64,000 nt of DNA, from the NCBI GenBank assembly GCA_001464035.1, contig LNEC01000004.1:124001-188000 (forward strand). The letters run 5' to 3'. This stretch comes from Bradyrhizobiaceae bacterium Ga0074131 (GTDB lineage: Bacteria > Pseudomonadota > Alphaproteobacteria > Rhizobiales > Xanthobacteraceae). The position numbers and the translations under genes are program-made. Shown here piece by piece: positions 55,478-64,000 of the stretch. Within the stretch, counting starts at the first letter, position 1; each line of letters starts with the position of its first letter. The notes beneath the pieces were generated by a model. It made no database searches and had not been told where the DNA came from. It was given only the letters and a program-made list of their open reading frames with translations.

Positions 55478-56113
55478 ATGAAGAAATCCATCATCGCCGC
55501 CGTTGCCGCATTCACGCTCTCTCTTGGAGCACTCGTCAACCTTGTGCCGGGAGCCCAGGGCGAGAGCGCGGACGCCTTTAGGGAAAGCGTGCTCCGTGAC
55601 CCGGATATTCCGTCCATCGGCAATCCGCAGGGTGATATCACCATCGTCGAATACTTCGATTATCAGTGCCCCTATTGCAAGAAAGTCGCTCCCGAGCTGG
55701 TCAGGCTCGCGAAGGAAGACGGCAAGCTGCGCATCGTGATGAAGGACTGGCCGATCTTTGGCGGCGCCTCGAAGTATGCGGCACACATGGTTCTCGCGGC
55801 CAAATACCAGAACAAGTACCACGAGGCACACGCGGCACTGATCGGCGCCAGCACGAAACTGACCGAAGACGTCGTGAAAAAACTGCTCGCTGAGGCCGGT
55901 ATTGACGTCGACCGCGCGACCCAAGACATGGAAACCCATAGGCCGGCAATCGAAGCTCTGTTGTCCCGCAACCACGAGCAAGCCGAGTCATTTGGCTTTC
56001 AAGGCACGCCTGCCTTCATTATCGGGACATTCAGGGTGCCTGGCGTGCTGGATGCGGCCGGCTTCAAGCAAGCGATCGCCGATGCACGGGCGGCCGCGCG
56101 CAAGAAAAAGTAG
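55478..56113 (+). CDS. DsbA/ScsC-like periplasmic thioredoxin-fold protein
   Basis: 211 residues. Signal peptide MKKSIIAAVAAFTLSLGALV, an N-terminal region ADAFRESVLRDPDIPSIGNPQG, then a thioredoxin domain with CPYC at 64-67 (EYFDYQCPYCKK), KDWPIFGGASKYAAHMVLAAK and the cis-Pro loop GTPAFIIGTFRVPGV. Such proteins make or isomerise disulfides, and ScsC type variants bind copper. It follows the ScsB-like gene closely, so reduction by it is likely. Confidence 0.9.
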   Translation: MKKSIIAAVAAFTLSLGALVNLVPGAQGESADAFRESVLRDPDIPSIGNPQGDITIVEYFDYQCPYCKKVAPELVRLAKEDGKLRIVMKDWPIFGGASKYAAHMVLAAKYQNKYHEAHAALIGASTKLTEDVVKKLLAEAGIDVDRATQDMETHRPAIEALLSRNHEQAESFGFQGTPAFIIGTFRVPGVLDAAGFKQAIADARAAARKKK

Positions 56114-56406
56114 GGCAATCCGAGGGGGAGTGGCCGAAAGGCAAATTTCACCGCGGACAGCGCACCAGAGGCTTTGCGCGCATGCGTGACGGTTGCCCCC
56201 GCTCGCTACCACGATTTGTCGCGCCGCTGGACCATGCAAGACGCGGCTCTCAACGCGGAGTCGCGCCGGGTAGCGAATTTTTAAGGATGTCATCGTTCCG
56301 CGGTGCGGAACAACCATTTCATCACCCTTGCGCAGATACTCTGCGGCGAAGCGGTGCTCTCCACCGGGTCAGGCCTCGATGGGTTCCGAACGGGCATCAG
56401 GGTTGG

Positions 56407-59049
56407 ATGATGCGCGTATACGACGGCCCAGAAGCCCCGGATTTCCTGCTGGCCGCGCTCGAGCGCGCGAGCGATGCCGTGGTGCTCGTCGACAGCGATC
56501 TTCACGTCAGCTACTTCAATGCGGCGGCCGAACTCATCTGGGGGCGGGATCGCGCAGAAGTGCTGGGTCGTCATGTGAGCGGTCTGGGGCTCAAGGAACT
56601 GGGAGAGCATGAGGTCGCGACGCCGGCTTCGGCTCGGTCGAACGTCGACGACGTCATCCGGGCATCCGGCTCCGAGATCAGGATAGAGCGCAAGGATGGC
56701 AGCCGGATTCGTGCCACTCTGTCGCGTTCGCGCGTCGAGCTCGGCGGTCAAAGCCGCACCATCGCCTTCGTTCGCGACATCACCACCGAAGCTGGACGAC
56801 GGGAAAGGATGGCGCTGCTCGATTCGGTCGCCGACAGGACCAACCGCGCGGTTGTCGTCACCGATCACGAGCTGAGGATCCTGTATGTCAACGCAGCGTT
56901 TACCGCGCTGTTCGGCTACACGCTCGAGGAAGCGAACGGGCGGCAGGCGGATGAACTGCTGGTGGGCCGACATACCGACCGCAGGACGCTGGCGAAGTTG
57001 CGACACTGGATCGGTCAGGAAAGCGGCGGCGAGGAAAAAGTCCTCGTCTACGACCGAAACGGCGACGAGATCTGGATATCGGCAGACGTCAAGGCGTTCC
57101 GCGACGGGCGCGGACGGGTCAAGCAAATGTTCGCCTTGCTGACCGATATCACCGAGACCAAGCAGTTGAGGTCGCTGCAGCAGCTGATCCTGGGCGCACT
57201 GGCCGATGAAGTCGCCATCACCGATATTGCCGACCGGCTTTGCCGGCGGGTCGAGGAGATCGCGCCCGATGTCGTTGCATCGCTGCTCCACATCGACGCC
57301 GGCGGATTGATCCATCCCCTCGGCGGCCCCAGCCTTCCCGAAGATTATTCCCGGGCGCTGGATGGCGTCGCGATAGGTCCGGATATCGGCTCTTGCGGGT
57401 CGGCGGCGTTCTGCGGTCAGCCGGTGCTGGCAACGGATATCGACACCGACCAGCGCTGGCAGCCGTTCAAAAAGCGTCCGCTGGAAGTCGGCTTGCGCGC
57501 CTGCTGGTCCACGCCCATCAAGGGCAAGGAAGGCCGCGTGATCGGAACCTTCGCCTTCTATTTCAGGGAATGTCGCTCGCCCAGTCGCTGGCATCAGCGT
57601 ATTGTCGAGGCCTGCGTCGATCTCGGCGCCCTGGCGATCGAGCGCAAGGAAGCGCGGGCTCAGATCGCGCGGCTCGCCTACTACGATATGTTGACCGGCT
57701 TGCCGAACCGCGCGCGTTTGCGCGATTTGATCTCCGAGGCGATCCAGGCCTGTCCCGCCGGAAAACACGTTGCGTTGGCGTTTCTCGACGTCGACAACTT
57801 CAAGGACGTCAACGATACGCTCGGACACTCGGCAGGCGATGAATTGCTGATCGAGTTTGCCCAACGCCTGCGCGCGCAGATTCAGCCGGGGGACATACTG
57901 GGGCGTCTGGGCGGCGACGAGTTCGTGATCGTGCTGCCGAATCGTGACGCCGCAGATGCCTCGACGGTCGCTTCGCGGATTACCGAGGCCTTGGTCATGC
58001 CGCTGCGGATCGGAACCAGACAGATGCAGATGTCCGCCAGCATGGGCATCAGCATCTATCCGGACAACGCGACGGACATCGATACGCTGATACAACAGGC
58101 CGATGCGGCCATGTACAAGGCCAAGCGGGCGGGCCGTTCCACCTATCGTTTCTTCAGCGCCGACATGGACCGGCTCGCCGAGCAGCGGCTGGCCCACAGC
58201 GCGGCGCTGCGTTGCGCGATCGCAAGTGATGTCCTGAAACTGCATTATCAGCCGCAGATCCGGACGAGTGACGGCGCCATTCATGGGGTGGAGGCGCTGG
58301 CGCGTTGGCACGACCCGGTGCTCGGCGAGGTCTCGCCTGCGAAGTTCATCGCGCTGGCCGAAGAGTGTGGATTGATTGATCAGATCGGCCTGTGGGCGAT
58401 GCGTGAGGCCTGTCGGCAATTGGCGGAGTGGCGCGCTGCAGGGCTGGACATTCCGTCTGTGTCAGTCAACCTGTCTCCCATCAATTTCCAGAACGCCGAT
58501 CTGGCAACGGCCGTCGCCGGGATCCTCGCAGACCATGCGCTGCCACCGCAAATGCTCATGCTCGAGATCACCGAGGGCGTGATCCTGAACGAGCGCTCGG
58601 TCGCGATCGAGACGATGGATACGCTTCGCAAGCTGGGAGTCGGATTGTCGCTGGACGATTTCGGAACCGGCTACTCGAGCCTCAGCCGGTTGGCGCACCT
58701 GCCTATTCGCGAACTGAAGATCGACCGCAGTTTCACGCGCGATGTCGAAAGCGACCCAAGGGCGCGGGCGATCGTTACCGCCGTGGTCCGCGTCGGCCAG
58801 AGCCTGCAACTCACCGTCGTCGCCGAAGGCGTCGAAACCGATGGGCAGCGAAATTTGCTGGCCGAACTCGGATGCGATGTCGTTCAGGGATTTCTCTACG
58901 CCCCGGCACTGTCGCCCCCGGCGTTCGGGCGCTGGCTGCTCGAACATAGCGCCAGGCGGGCCAGCGCGATGCTCCGGATCGTTGGTCGATCCCTGGTCCA
59001 GCCGGCCGGACCGTCACCTCGCGTCTCCTTCACCAAGGGGCTTGGTTAG
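56407..59049 (+). CDS. PAS-PAS-GAF-GGDEF-EAL cyclic di-GMP enzyme
   Basis: 880 residues, no membrane helix. Two PAS domains at about 10-240 (DAVVLVDSDLHVSYFNAAAELIWGRDR; AVVVTDHELRILYVNAAFTALFGY), a GAF-like domain at about 255-410, GGDEF motif at 502-506 intact, and EAL at 629-631 intact (VEALARWHDP), with DDFGTGYSSL and ELKIDRSF. Just before GGDEF the text is QPGDILGRL, so the usual RxxD product-inhibition site is missing. The enzyme could make or break c-di-GMP in response to a ligand. ATG 56407 is preferred over an upstream frame to 56182 that lacks domain similarity. Confidence 0.9.
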   Translation: MMRVYDGPEAPDFLLAALERASDAVVLVDSDLHVSYFNAAAELIWGRDRAEVLGRHVSGLGLKELGEHEVATPASARSNVDDVIRASGSEIRIERKDGSRIRATLSRSRVELGGQSRTIAFVRDITTEAGRRERMALLDSVADRTNRAVVVTDHELRILYVNAAFTALFGYTLEEANGRQADELLVGRHTDRRTLAKLRHWIGQESGGEEKVLVYDRNGDEIWISADVKAFRDGRGRVKQMFALLTDITETKQLRSLQQLILGALADEVAITDIADRLCRRVEEIAPDVVASLLHIDAGGLIHPLGGPSLPEDYSRALDGVAIGPDIGSCGSAAFCGQPVLATDIDTDQRWQPFKKRPLEVGLRACWSTPIKGKEGRVIGTFAFYFRECRSPSRWHQRIVEACVDLGALAIERKEARAQIARLAYYDMLTGLPNRARLRDLISEAIQACPAGKHVALAFLDVDNFKDVNDTLGHSAGDELLIEFAQRLRAQIQPGDILGRLGGDEFVIVLPNRDAADASTVASRITEALVMPLRIGTRQMQMSASMGISIYPDNATDIDTLIQQADAAMYKAKRAGRSTYRFFSADMDRLAEQRLAHSAALRCAIASDVLKLHYQPQIRTSDGAIHGVEALARWHDPVLGEVSPAKFIALAEECGLIDQIGLWAMREACRQLAEWRAAGLDIPSVSVNLSPINFQNADLATAVAGILADHALPPQMLMLEITEGVILNERSVAIETMDTLRKLGVGLSLDDFGTGYSSLSRLAHLPIRELKIDRSFTRDVESDPRARAIVTAVVRVGQSLQLTVVAEGVETDGQRNLLAELGCDVVQGFLYAPALSPPAFGRWLLEHSARRASAMLRIVGRSLVQPAGPSPRVSFTKGLG

Positions 59050-59276
59050 CGTCGTCGACGTTATCCCATGACCGGCAGCCCGGCCACGGAGCACGCGGAA
59101 ATACGCCGTGCGCTGACGAAGGCCACGGGCGAAGTGGCGGTTGATCCCGTGCCTCAGTGCATTGCGGATCCGCATAAAGCGGGCGCGGACGCGGATAACG
59201 AACAGAAGCGATACGGTACGCAATGTGTCGGCATCCCAATGAATGAAATGAATGATCATGGTATCAACATCGATGA

Positions 59277-59302
59277 GGGGCCGGCTCTCCGCAGCCGGCC
59301 CC
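59277..59302. terminator. Hairpin downstream of the methyltransferase gene
   Basis: GGGGCCGGCT (59277-59286) pairs with AGCCGGCCCC (59293-59302) over six bases, immediately past the minus-strand stop at 59313. No strong T-run follows. The remaining part of 59050-59312 shows no gene; an 81-codon minus-strand frame here looks spurious. Confidence 0.55.
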
Positions 59303-59312
59303 GGGGTTGAGG

Positions 59313-60359
59313 TCAGACTCTCGCTTCGAGAACCATGTTGAACGGGGTCGCCGCGGCCCTTCTCACCCGGCCGAAACCTCCCTGGCGGATCACCTCGCCC
59401 AGTCGTTTCTCGCCGGCCTGTGCGCCGAGCGCCGTGCCGACATCCTGGTTGAGCGATGTCGGCACGCAGATGTTGGTCGACGAGGCATAAAAGATCCGTC
59501 CCACCGGATTGAGGTTGTCTTCCAGCCGGTCGCCCGCCATCGGCTCCACCAGCATCAGCGTGCCGTCGGTGTTCAGGCTGTCACGAATGTGAGCGACCGC
59601 GCCGACGGGATCGCCCATGTCGTGCAGCGCGTCGAAGATGGTCACGAGGTCATAGCCGGAACCCTTGAAATCCTGCGCCCGCGCGGTTTCGAAGCGCACG
59701 TTGCGCATGGCCCCGGCATGTTTCGTGGCATGCGCGACCGAGGCTTCGTGAAAGTCGATGCCGACGAACTCCGAGTTCGGAAATGCCTCCGCCATCAGCA
59801 TGGTGGAAATACCGTGACCGCATCCGACGTCCGCCACCCTCGCACCACGTTCGAGCTTGGCAACCACGCCGTCGAGCGCCGGCAGCCAGTCGGCCACCAG
59901 GTGCGTCTTGTACCCCGGCCGGAAGAAGCGCGCGACGCCGCAGAACAGGCAATTGCAGTATTCGCCCCAGCCGACGCCCTTGCCGGTCCTGAAGGCTTCG
60001 GCAAGCCTCGGCTCGTCGCAATAGATCGCGCTCAGCGGATAGAAGCCACCGGCCATGTGCACCGGGCTGTCCTCGATCGCGAACACCGCGGCCTGCTCGG
60101 GGCTCATTGAGAAGGTGCCGCTTGAGGCGTTATAGCTGACGAAGCCGGACGCCGCCTGTGACGACAGCCATTCGCGCACATAGCGCTCGTGCGTGCCGGT
60201 CTTTTCGGCAAGCGCGGCCGATGTCATATCGCCGCTCGCCAGCGCGCGAAACAGTCCAAGCTTGTCGCCGATGATGACGAGTGCGGCATTGGATGCCGCG
60301 CCGAGTTCGTTCACCACGGTACCGAGCAATTGCTCGAGCTTTTGATTATCGATCATCAT
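59313..60359 (-). CDS. Class I SAM-dependent methyltransferase
   Basis: 348 residues. Residues about 1-90 are a winged-helix dimerisation part (ASGDMTSAALAEKTGTHERYVREWLSSQAASG) as in O-methyltransferases. The SAM domain has ARVADVGCGHGISTMLMAEAFPNSEFVGIDFHEASV and FDALHDMGDPVGAVAHI, with CNCLFCGVARFF upstream. Substrate unknown. ATG 60359 chosen (MMIDNQKLEQ); the open frame continues eight codons. Confidence 0.85.
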   Translation of the reverse strand: MMIDNQKLEQLLGTVVNELGAASNAALVIIGDKLGLFRALASGDMTSAALAEKTGTHERYVREWLSSQAASGFVSYNASSGTFSMSPEQAAVFAIEDSPVHMAGGFYPLSAIYCDEPRLAEAFRTGKGVGWGEYCNCLFCGVARFFRPGYKTHLVADWLPALDGVVAKLERGARVADVGCGHGISTMLMAEAFPNSEFVGIDFHEASVAHATKHAGAMRNVRFETARAQDFKGSGYDLVTIFDALHDMGDPVGAVAHIRDSLNTDGTLMLVEPMAGDRLEDNLNPVGRIFYASSTNICVPTSLNQDVGTALGAQAGEKRLGEVIRQGGFGRVRRAAATPFNMVLEARV

Positions 60360-60619
60360 GATTATCAACCTTTTCCGAACCACTTGTGGCGGTAATTGCC
60401 CGCCGCCGTGGGATAAGGCTGAGTATCGAACGGCGTGAGGGCCAGAATGGCCGCCTTGGAGCCATTTGAGCCACCACGCCTGCTTTCGATGTTGAAAGAG
60501 GCTCGTCCACCCGGGTTTCGTGGTATTTGCCTGGCGGGCCGTCCATCACTTTGGCGTGTCGGGCGTGTTACTCGCAGTGATCCGGCTGCGGGTACGCCAC
60601 CTCGCGCAATGGATGACGG

Positions 60620-61117
60620 CTACCGGCGTCCGAACAGTCCGCCGACCACGCCGCCCACGACGCCGCCGATCACGCCAACGGGTCCCGCATTCCGGCGGTG
60701 ATGGCGAGCACTGCCGCGACGACGGGCCGGACGCTCGTCTTCGGCCTTGTCGCTGCCGCTGGCCTGCGCCGTTGTGACGGACTCGGTCAGCAGCGCCTGG
60801 TGCTGCAGCGGATTGAGGAAGCCGGTGCCGGGATAGCCGCGGGCCTCCTGCCAGCGTGCGATGACGGCGCGGGTCGACTTGTCGAACCTGCCGTTGACCC
60901 TGGTGTCGAAGCCGATCCGGGTCAGGCCGCGCTGCACGTCGCGCCGCTTTCGCTTGTCGAGGCGGATCTGGCTTTCGGTTTCCCGCGTCGCTGCTTCGGA
61001 GAAAGTCGCCGGATCGGCGGATGCCGAAAGCTCGCGAGGGGCCATGCTCGGCCCGGCTTTGGCGGCATCTGCGAGGAAAACTCCCAGGACTGACAGTGCG
61101 AGGATCATGACACGCAT
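60620..61117 (-). CDS. Secreted protein with peptidoglycan-binding-like domain
   Basis: 165 residues. Signal peptide MRVMILALSVLGVFLADAAKA. Residues about 60-110 look like a PG_binding_1 repeat (RRDVQRGLTRIGFDTRVNGRFDKSTRAVIARWQEARGYPGTGFLN). The C-terminus is basic (RPARRRGSARHHRRNAG), then a glycine zipper VGVIGGVVGGVVGGLFGRR that suggests membrane insertion. Envelope location is likely; function unknown. Confidence 0.75.
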   Translation of the reverse strand: MRVMILALSVLGVFLADAAKAGPSMAPRELSASADPATFSEAATRETESQIRLDKRKRRDVQRGLTRIGFDTRVNGRFDKSTRAVIARWQEARGYPGTGFLNPLQHQALLTESVTTAQASGSDKAEDERPARRRGSARHHRRNAGPVGVIGGVVGGVVGGLFGRR

Positions 61118-61416
61118 GGGCTGCTGTTTCCCCGACCTTGAAGTCCCTCAATGATCCCGCTTCGGGAATCTGGGTCGGCTCAGGCCAACGCCACGAAACC
61201 GGCTTCCGACGGCGGACGTCAAAGGTCAACGCCGGTTTCGTCGCTGGGCAACTATTTTCCGGACCACTTGTTCCATGCCGCGGTGCCGATTGTTGCACCG
61301 ATCAGGCGGTGGCGGCGATGCGGCGGCGGGCCCGCCGGCTACGCTTGTCATGTTGCCAAACTTTCGCGATGCCTTTATAAGCAGCGCGTCGTCGCTCGAA
61401 CCGGGGAGGGATTTGC

Positions 61417-61488
61417 ATGAATTCGATGTATTCGCAGATCGCGTCCTCGCGTCCGAAGCTTTTTTTGGATGTTCGCTGGGCTCTCTGA
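61417..61488 (+). CDS. Possible 23-residue leader or remnant ORF
   Basis: ATG 61417 is preceded by GGGAGGGA five bases upstream, an unusually good ribosome site, and reads MNSMYSQIASSRPKLFLDVR followed by WAL and TGA. It has no recognised match and may be a leader peptide or the decayed start of a gene. The rest of the gap 61118-61641 shows nothing recognisable. Confidence 0.25.
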   Translation: MNSMYSQIASSRPKLFLDVRWAL

Positions 61489-61641
61489 GGGCCGTCTTCG
61501 CCAGCATCGATCGGGCCTGACCTGCCGATCCCGCTACCTTCCCGATATTGTTCGTTTCAAAGAAGCCCGCGTCCGGCCCCTAAGCCACCGCGCGCCCAAG
61601 ACGGAGCCGGCCCTGCGCGCGAGCGCCGCCGGGATGACGCC

Positions 61642-63421
61642 ATGACCGCAGAAGCCAAACCGCGCCCCACCGCCATCCGCGTGGTGATTCCGTTCGTGTT
61701 CCGCCACTGGCTCGCGCAGCCAGTGCGGGCGATGACCGTGGCCGGCGGCCTGCTGGGCGCGACCGTCGCCGACCTGTTCATGCCGCTGTTCTCCGGACAT
61801 CTGGTCGATGCCCTGACCAGGGGCGCCGGCGATCCGGCCGCGCAGCGCGCGGCGTGGACCGCCTTCGGCGCCATCGTCGCGCTCGGGTTCGCCTCGATGA
61901 TCCTGCGCCTGATCGGGCTGCACGCGATCGTGCCGTTCACGCTCAAGATCATGTCCGACGTGTCGCGCGACGCCTTCATGCGGGTGCAGCGCTTCTCGAC
62001 CGACTGGCACGCCAACAGCTTTGCCGGCTCGACCGTGCGCAAGGTCACCCGCGGCATGTGCCATCCTGATGGCGCTGCTGCCTTCGCTGGCGGTGCTGGT
62101 GGGATCGATGATCCTGCTCGGGCTGCACTGGACCTCGCTCGGCGCCGTGATCGCGGTGGGCGCGGTGGTCTATGTGTCGATGACCGTCTGGTTCTCGACC
62201 AGCTATATCGCGCCGGCCGCGCGCGTCTCCAATGCCTGGGACACCAGGGTCGGCGGCACGCTGGCCGATGCCCTGACCTGCAACGCGGTGGTGAAATCGT
62301 TCGGCGCCGAAGCGCGTGAGGACACCAGGCTGGCGCGCGTCGTCGCGCGGTGGCGCCGGCGCGTGCGCCGGACCTGGCTGCGCTACAACTACGCCTCGAC
62401 GGCGCAGCTCGCGGTGCTGCTGTGCCTGCGCGGCTCCGTGATCGGCGGTGCGCTGCTGTTGTGGATCGCCGGCCGCGCGACGCCGGGCGACGTCACCTAT
62501 GTGCTGACCAGCTACTACATCATCCACGCCTATCTGCGCGACGTCGGCATGCACATCAACAACCTGCAGCGGTCGGTCAACGACATGGAGGAACTCGTCG
62601 CCATCCATGACGAGCCGATCGGCATCGCCGACGTGGCTGACGCGAAAGCCATCGATATCCAGGGCGGACGCATCGTGTTCGACGACGTCACGTTCCACTA
62701 CGGCAGCCACCGCGAACCGCTGTATGACGGCCTGTCGGTCGACATCCGCGCCGGCGAACGGGTCGGCCTGGTCGGCCGTTCCGGCTCCGGCAAGACCACG
62801 TTTGTCAAACTGGTGCAACGGCTCTACGACGTCTCTGGCGGACGCATCCTGATCGATGGCCAGGATATCGCGCACGCCACGCAGCATTCGCTGCGCAGCC
62901 AGATCGCCATCGTGCAGCAGGACCCGATCCTGTTTCACCGGTCATTGGCCGAGAACATCGCCTATGGCCGGCCGGGCGCCAGCATGGCGGCGATCGAGCA
63001 GGCCGCGCGGCTCGCCAACGCCCACGCGTTCATCCTGCGGCTGCCGAAGGGCTACGGCACGCTGGTCGGCGAGCGCGGCGTCAAGCTGTCGGGCGGCGAG
63101 CGGCAGCGCGTGGCACTGGCGCGCGCCTTTCTCGCCGACGCGCCGGTCCTGGTTCTCGACGAGGCGACGTCGAGCCTGGATTCCGAATCCGAGGCGCTGA
63201 TCCAGCAGGCGATGGAGCGGCTGATGAAAGGCCGCACCTCGATCGTGATCGCGCACCGGCTGTCGACGGTGCGCAGTCTCGACCGGATTCTGGTGTTCGA
63301 CCGTGGCGAGATCGTCGAGCAGGGCACCCATGCCGCGCTGGCCAGGCGCGCCGGCGGAATCTATCGTGGCCTGTTCGAGCGGCAGGCGACGGAATTCGGT
63401 CGCGCCTCGGCGGCGGAATAG
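61642..63421 (+). pseudogene. ABC exporter (fused membrane and ATPase) broken by a frameshift deletion
   Basis: The first frame, from ATG 61642, has the membrane-domain start (AIRVVIPFVFRHWLAQPVRAMTVAGGLLG) up to FAGSTVRKVTRGM at about 62058, then leaves frame. The second frame resumes at ILMALLPSLAVLVGSMILLG and runs to 63421 with Walker A GRSGSGKTT, signature LSGGERQRVALARAFL, Walker B VLVLDEATSSLDSE and H-loop IAHRLST. In related exporters about nine codons separate RGM from ILM; here only four bases remain, so about 23 bases are missing. All ATPase motifs are intact, so the break is recent or an assembly error. Confidence 0.8.
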
Positions 63422-63498
63422 CCGGCAGGTGGATTGCGGCGTCTCCCCGGCCTAGACTAGGTATCGGTGAACCGTCTCAGGCGCGCAAGGGATCAAGG

Positions 63499-64000
63499 AT
63501 GGCCGAAGTCGCAAGAAGAGAGCCCGGCGCGTCGTGGCTTTCGGTCATCTGGTCCGCGCGCCACGACCCGGCCGCGCGGATCCTCAATATCGATCTGCTC
63601 ACGGTTCTGATCGCGATCCTGCTGCCCTGGTCGACCTCCGGCGTCGCGATCGCCGCGGTGTTGTGGATGATCGCGCTGATTCCCACCATTGAACCGCGCC
63701 CGTTTCTGCGGTCGCTGATGCGGCCGATCTCGGCGCTGCCGATCGCGATCTTTGCACTGGCGCTGGTTGGAACCCTGTGGTCGGACGCCGCCTGGGGCAC
63801 CCGCCTCCATGCGGTCAGCCAGACCGCAAAGCTGCTGATGCTGCCGTTGCTGTTCTATCATTTCCAGCGCTCGCCCCGCGGCGCATGGGTCTTCATCGCC
63901 TTTCTGGCGTCCTGCACGCTGCTGATGGCGGTGTCCTGGGCCGTGGCCTTCGAGCCTGACCTCACGCTCAAGGCCGACGCCACGATGCGGGGGATATTCG
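63499..64000 (+). CDS. O-antigen ligase-like membrane protein, 3' end missing
   Basis: Starts ATG 63499 with AAGGG upstream and is open to the end of the window (167 codons). After a polar N-terminus, hydrophobic helices follow: ILNIDLLTVLIAILLPW, GVAIAAVLWMIALIP, LPIAIFALALVGTLW and LLMLPLLFYHF. The layout and the WSDAAWG loop are typical of the WaaL / O-antigen ligase and polymerase family, which join sugar chains in the inner membrane. It follows the broken ABC exporter by 77 bases. Confidence 0.7.
   Translation, partial: MAEVARREPGASWLSVIWSARHDPAARILNIDLLTVLIAILLPWSTSGVAIAAVLWMIALIPTIEPRPFLRSLMRPISALPIAIFALALVGTLWSDAAWGTRLHAVSQTAKLLMLPLLFYHFQRSPRGAWVFIAFLASCTLLMAVSWAVAFEPDLTLKADATMRGIF

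Noticed and set aside
59014..59259. 81-codon minus-strand frame
   Set aside because: No ribosome site, overlaps the end of the GGDEF-EAL gene, no recognisable domain.

Overview
The window looks like chromosomal DNA of a high-GC alphaproteobacterium, most likely Bradyrhizobium or a close relative. The basis is the GC-rich third codon positions, a thiamine operon ordered thiO-thiS-thiG-thiE-thiC behind a TPP riboswitch, typical rhizobial small families (DUF2188, DUF2277, pRiA4b ORF-3-like, UPF0114, TAXI, extensin-like), and dispersed palindromic repeats of a kind common in that group. The species assignment is inference. I saw no rRNA, tRNA, CRISPR array, transposase or integrase gene.

Layout. 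1-1477: the 3' part of ettA. 1552-7942: an accessory block of visibly lower GC, probably a defence island. On the minus strand it has a winged-helix-like protein, a HEPN-like protein, a small membrane protein broken at a run of nine G, and a MazG-like/CHAT protease fusion. A SIR2-like NAD-binding protein is divergent on the plus strand. A long dispersed repeat and a BrnT/BrnA toxin-antitoxin pair with its own operator follow. 8156-19702: housekeeping and hypothetical genes (UPF0114 membrane protein, lytic transglycosylase, two glycine-zipper secreted proteins, bfd-bfr iron storage pair, flavin-binding protein, DoxX-like protein, P450, Fis-type regulator, SDR, J-domain protein) with repeat sequence. 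19906-24880: thiamine operon and riboswitch. 24907-28078: SLT-type transglycosylase, a large membrane protein, a zinc-ribbon protein, a decayed PRC-barrel-like gene and dodecin.

28386-33954: an ABC importer (permease, substrate-binding protein, ATPase) followed by a double-domain nitrilase-family protein and a LysR-type regulator, all on one strand; probably uptake and hydrolysis of a small nitrogen compound. 34064-38360: a MacB/DevCA-like exporter (ATPase, FtsX-like permease, HlyD-like adaptor). 38468-47470: envelope proteins (DUF4403, L,D-transpeptidase, TAXI-type, DUF2147, extensin-like), a 31-residue membrane protein and an HD-GYP phosphodiesterase. 47521-51805: a TetR regulator with a PaoABC-like molybdenum hydroxylase whose iron-sulfur and molybdenum subunits are fused. 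52202-56113: a secreted protein, an L,D-transpeptidase and a ScsB/ScsC-like thiol redox pair. 56407-63421: a PAS-PAS-GAF-GGDEF-EAL protein, a methyltransferase, a peptidoglycan-binding protein and a frameshifted ABC exporter. The window ends inside an O-antigen-ligase-like gene.

The best candidate for an undescribed system is 1552-6639: SIR2, winged-helix, HEPN, membrane protein and MazG-CHAT. NAD depletion, RNA cleavage and caspase-like proteolysis are all established effector chemistries in phage defence, but this particular combination and the MazG-CHAT fusion are not ones I can name.
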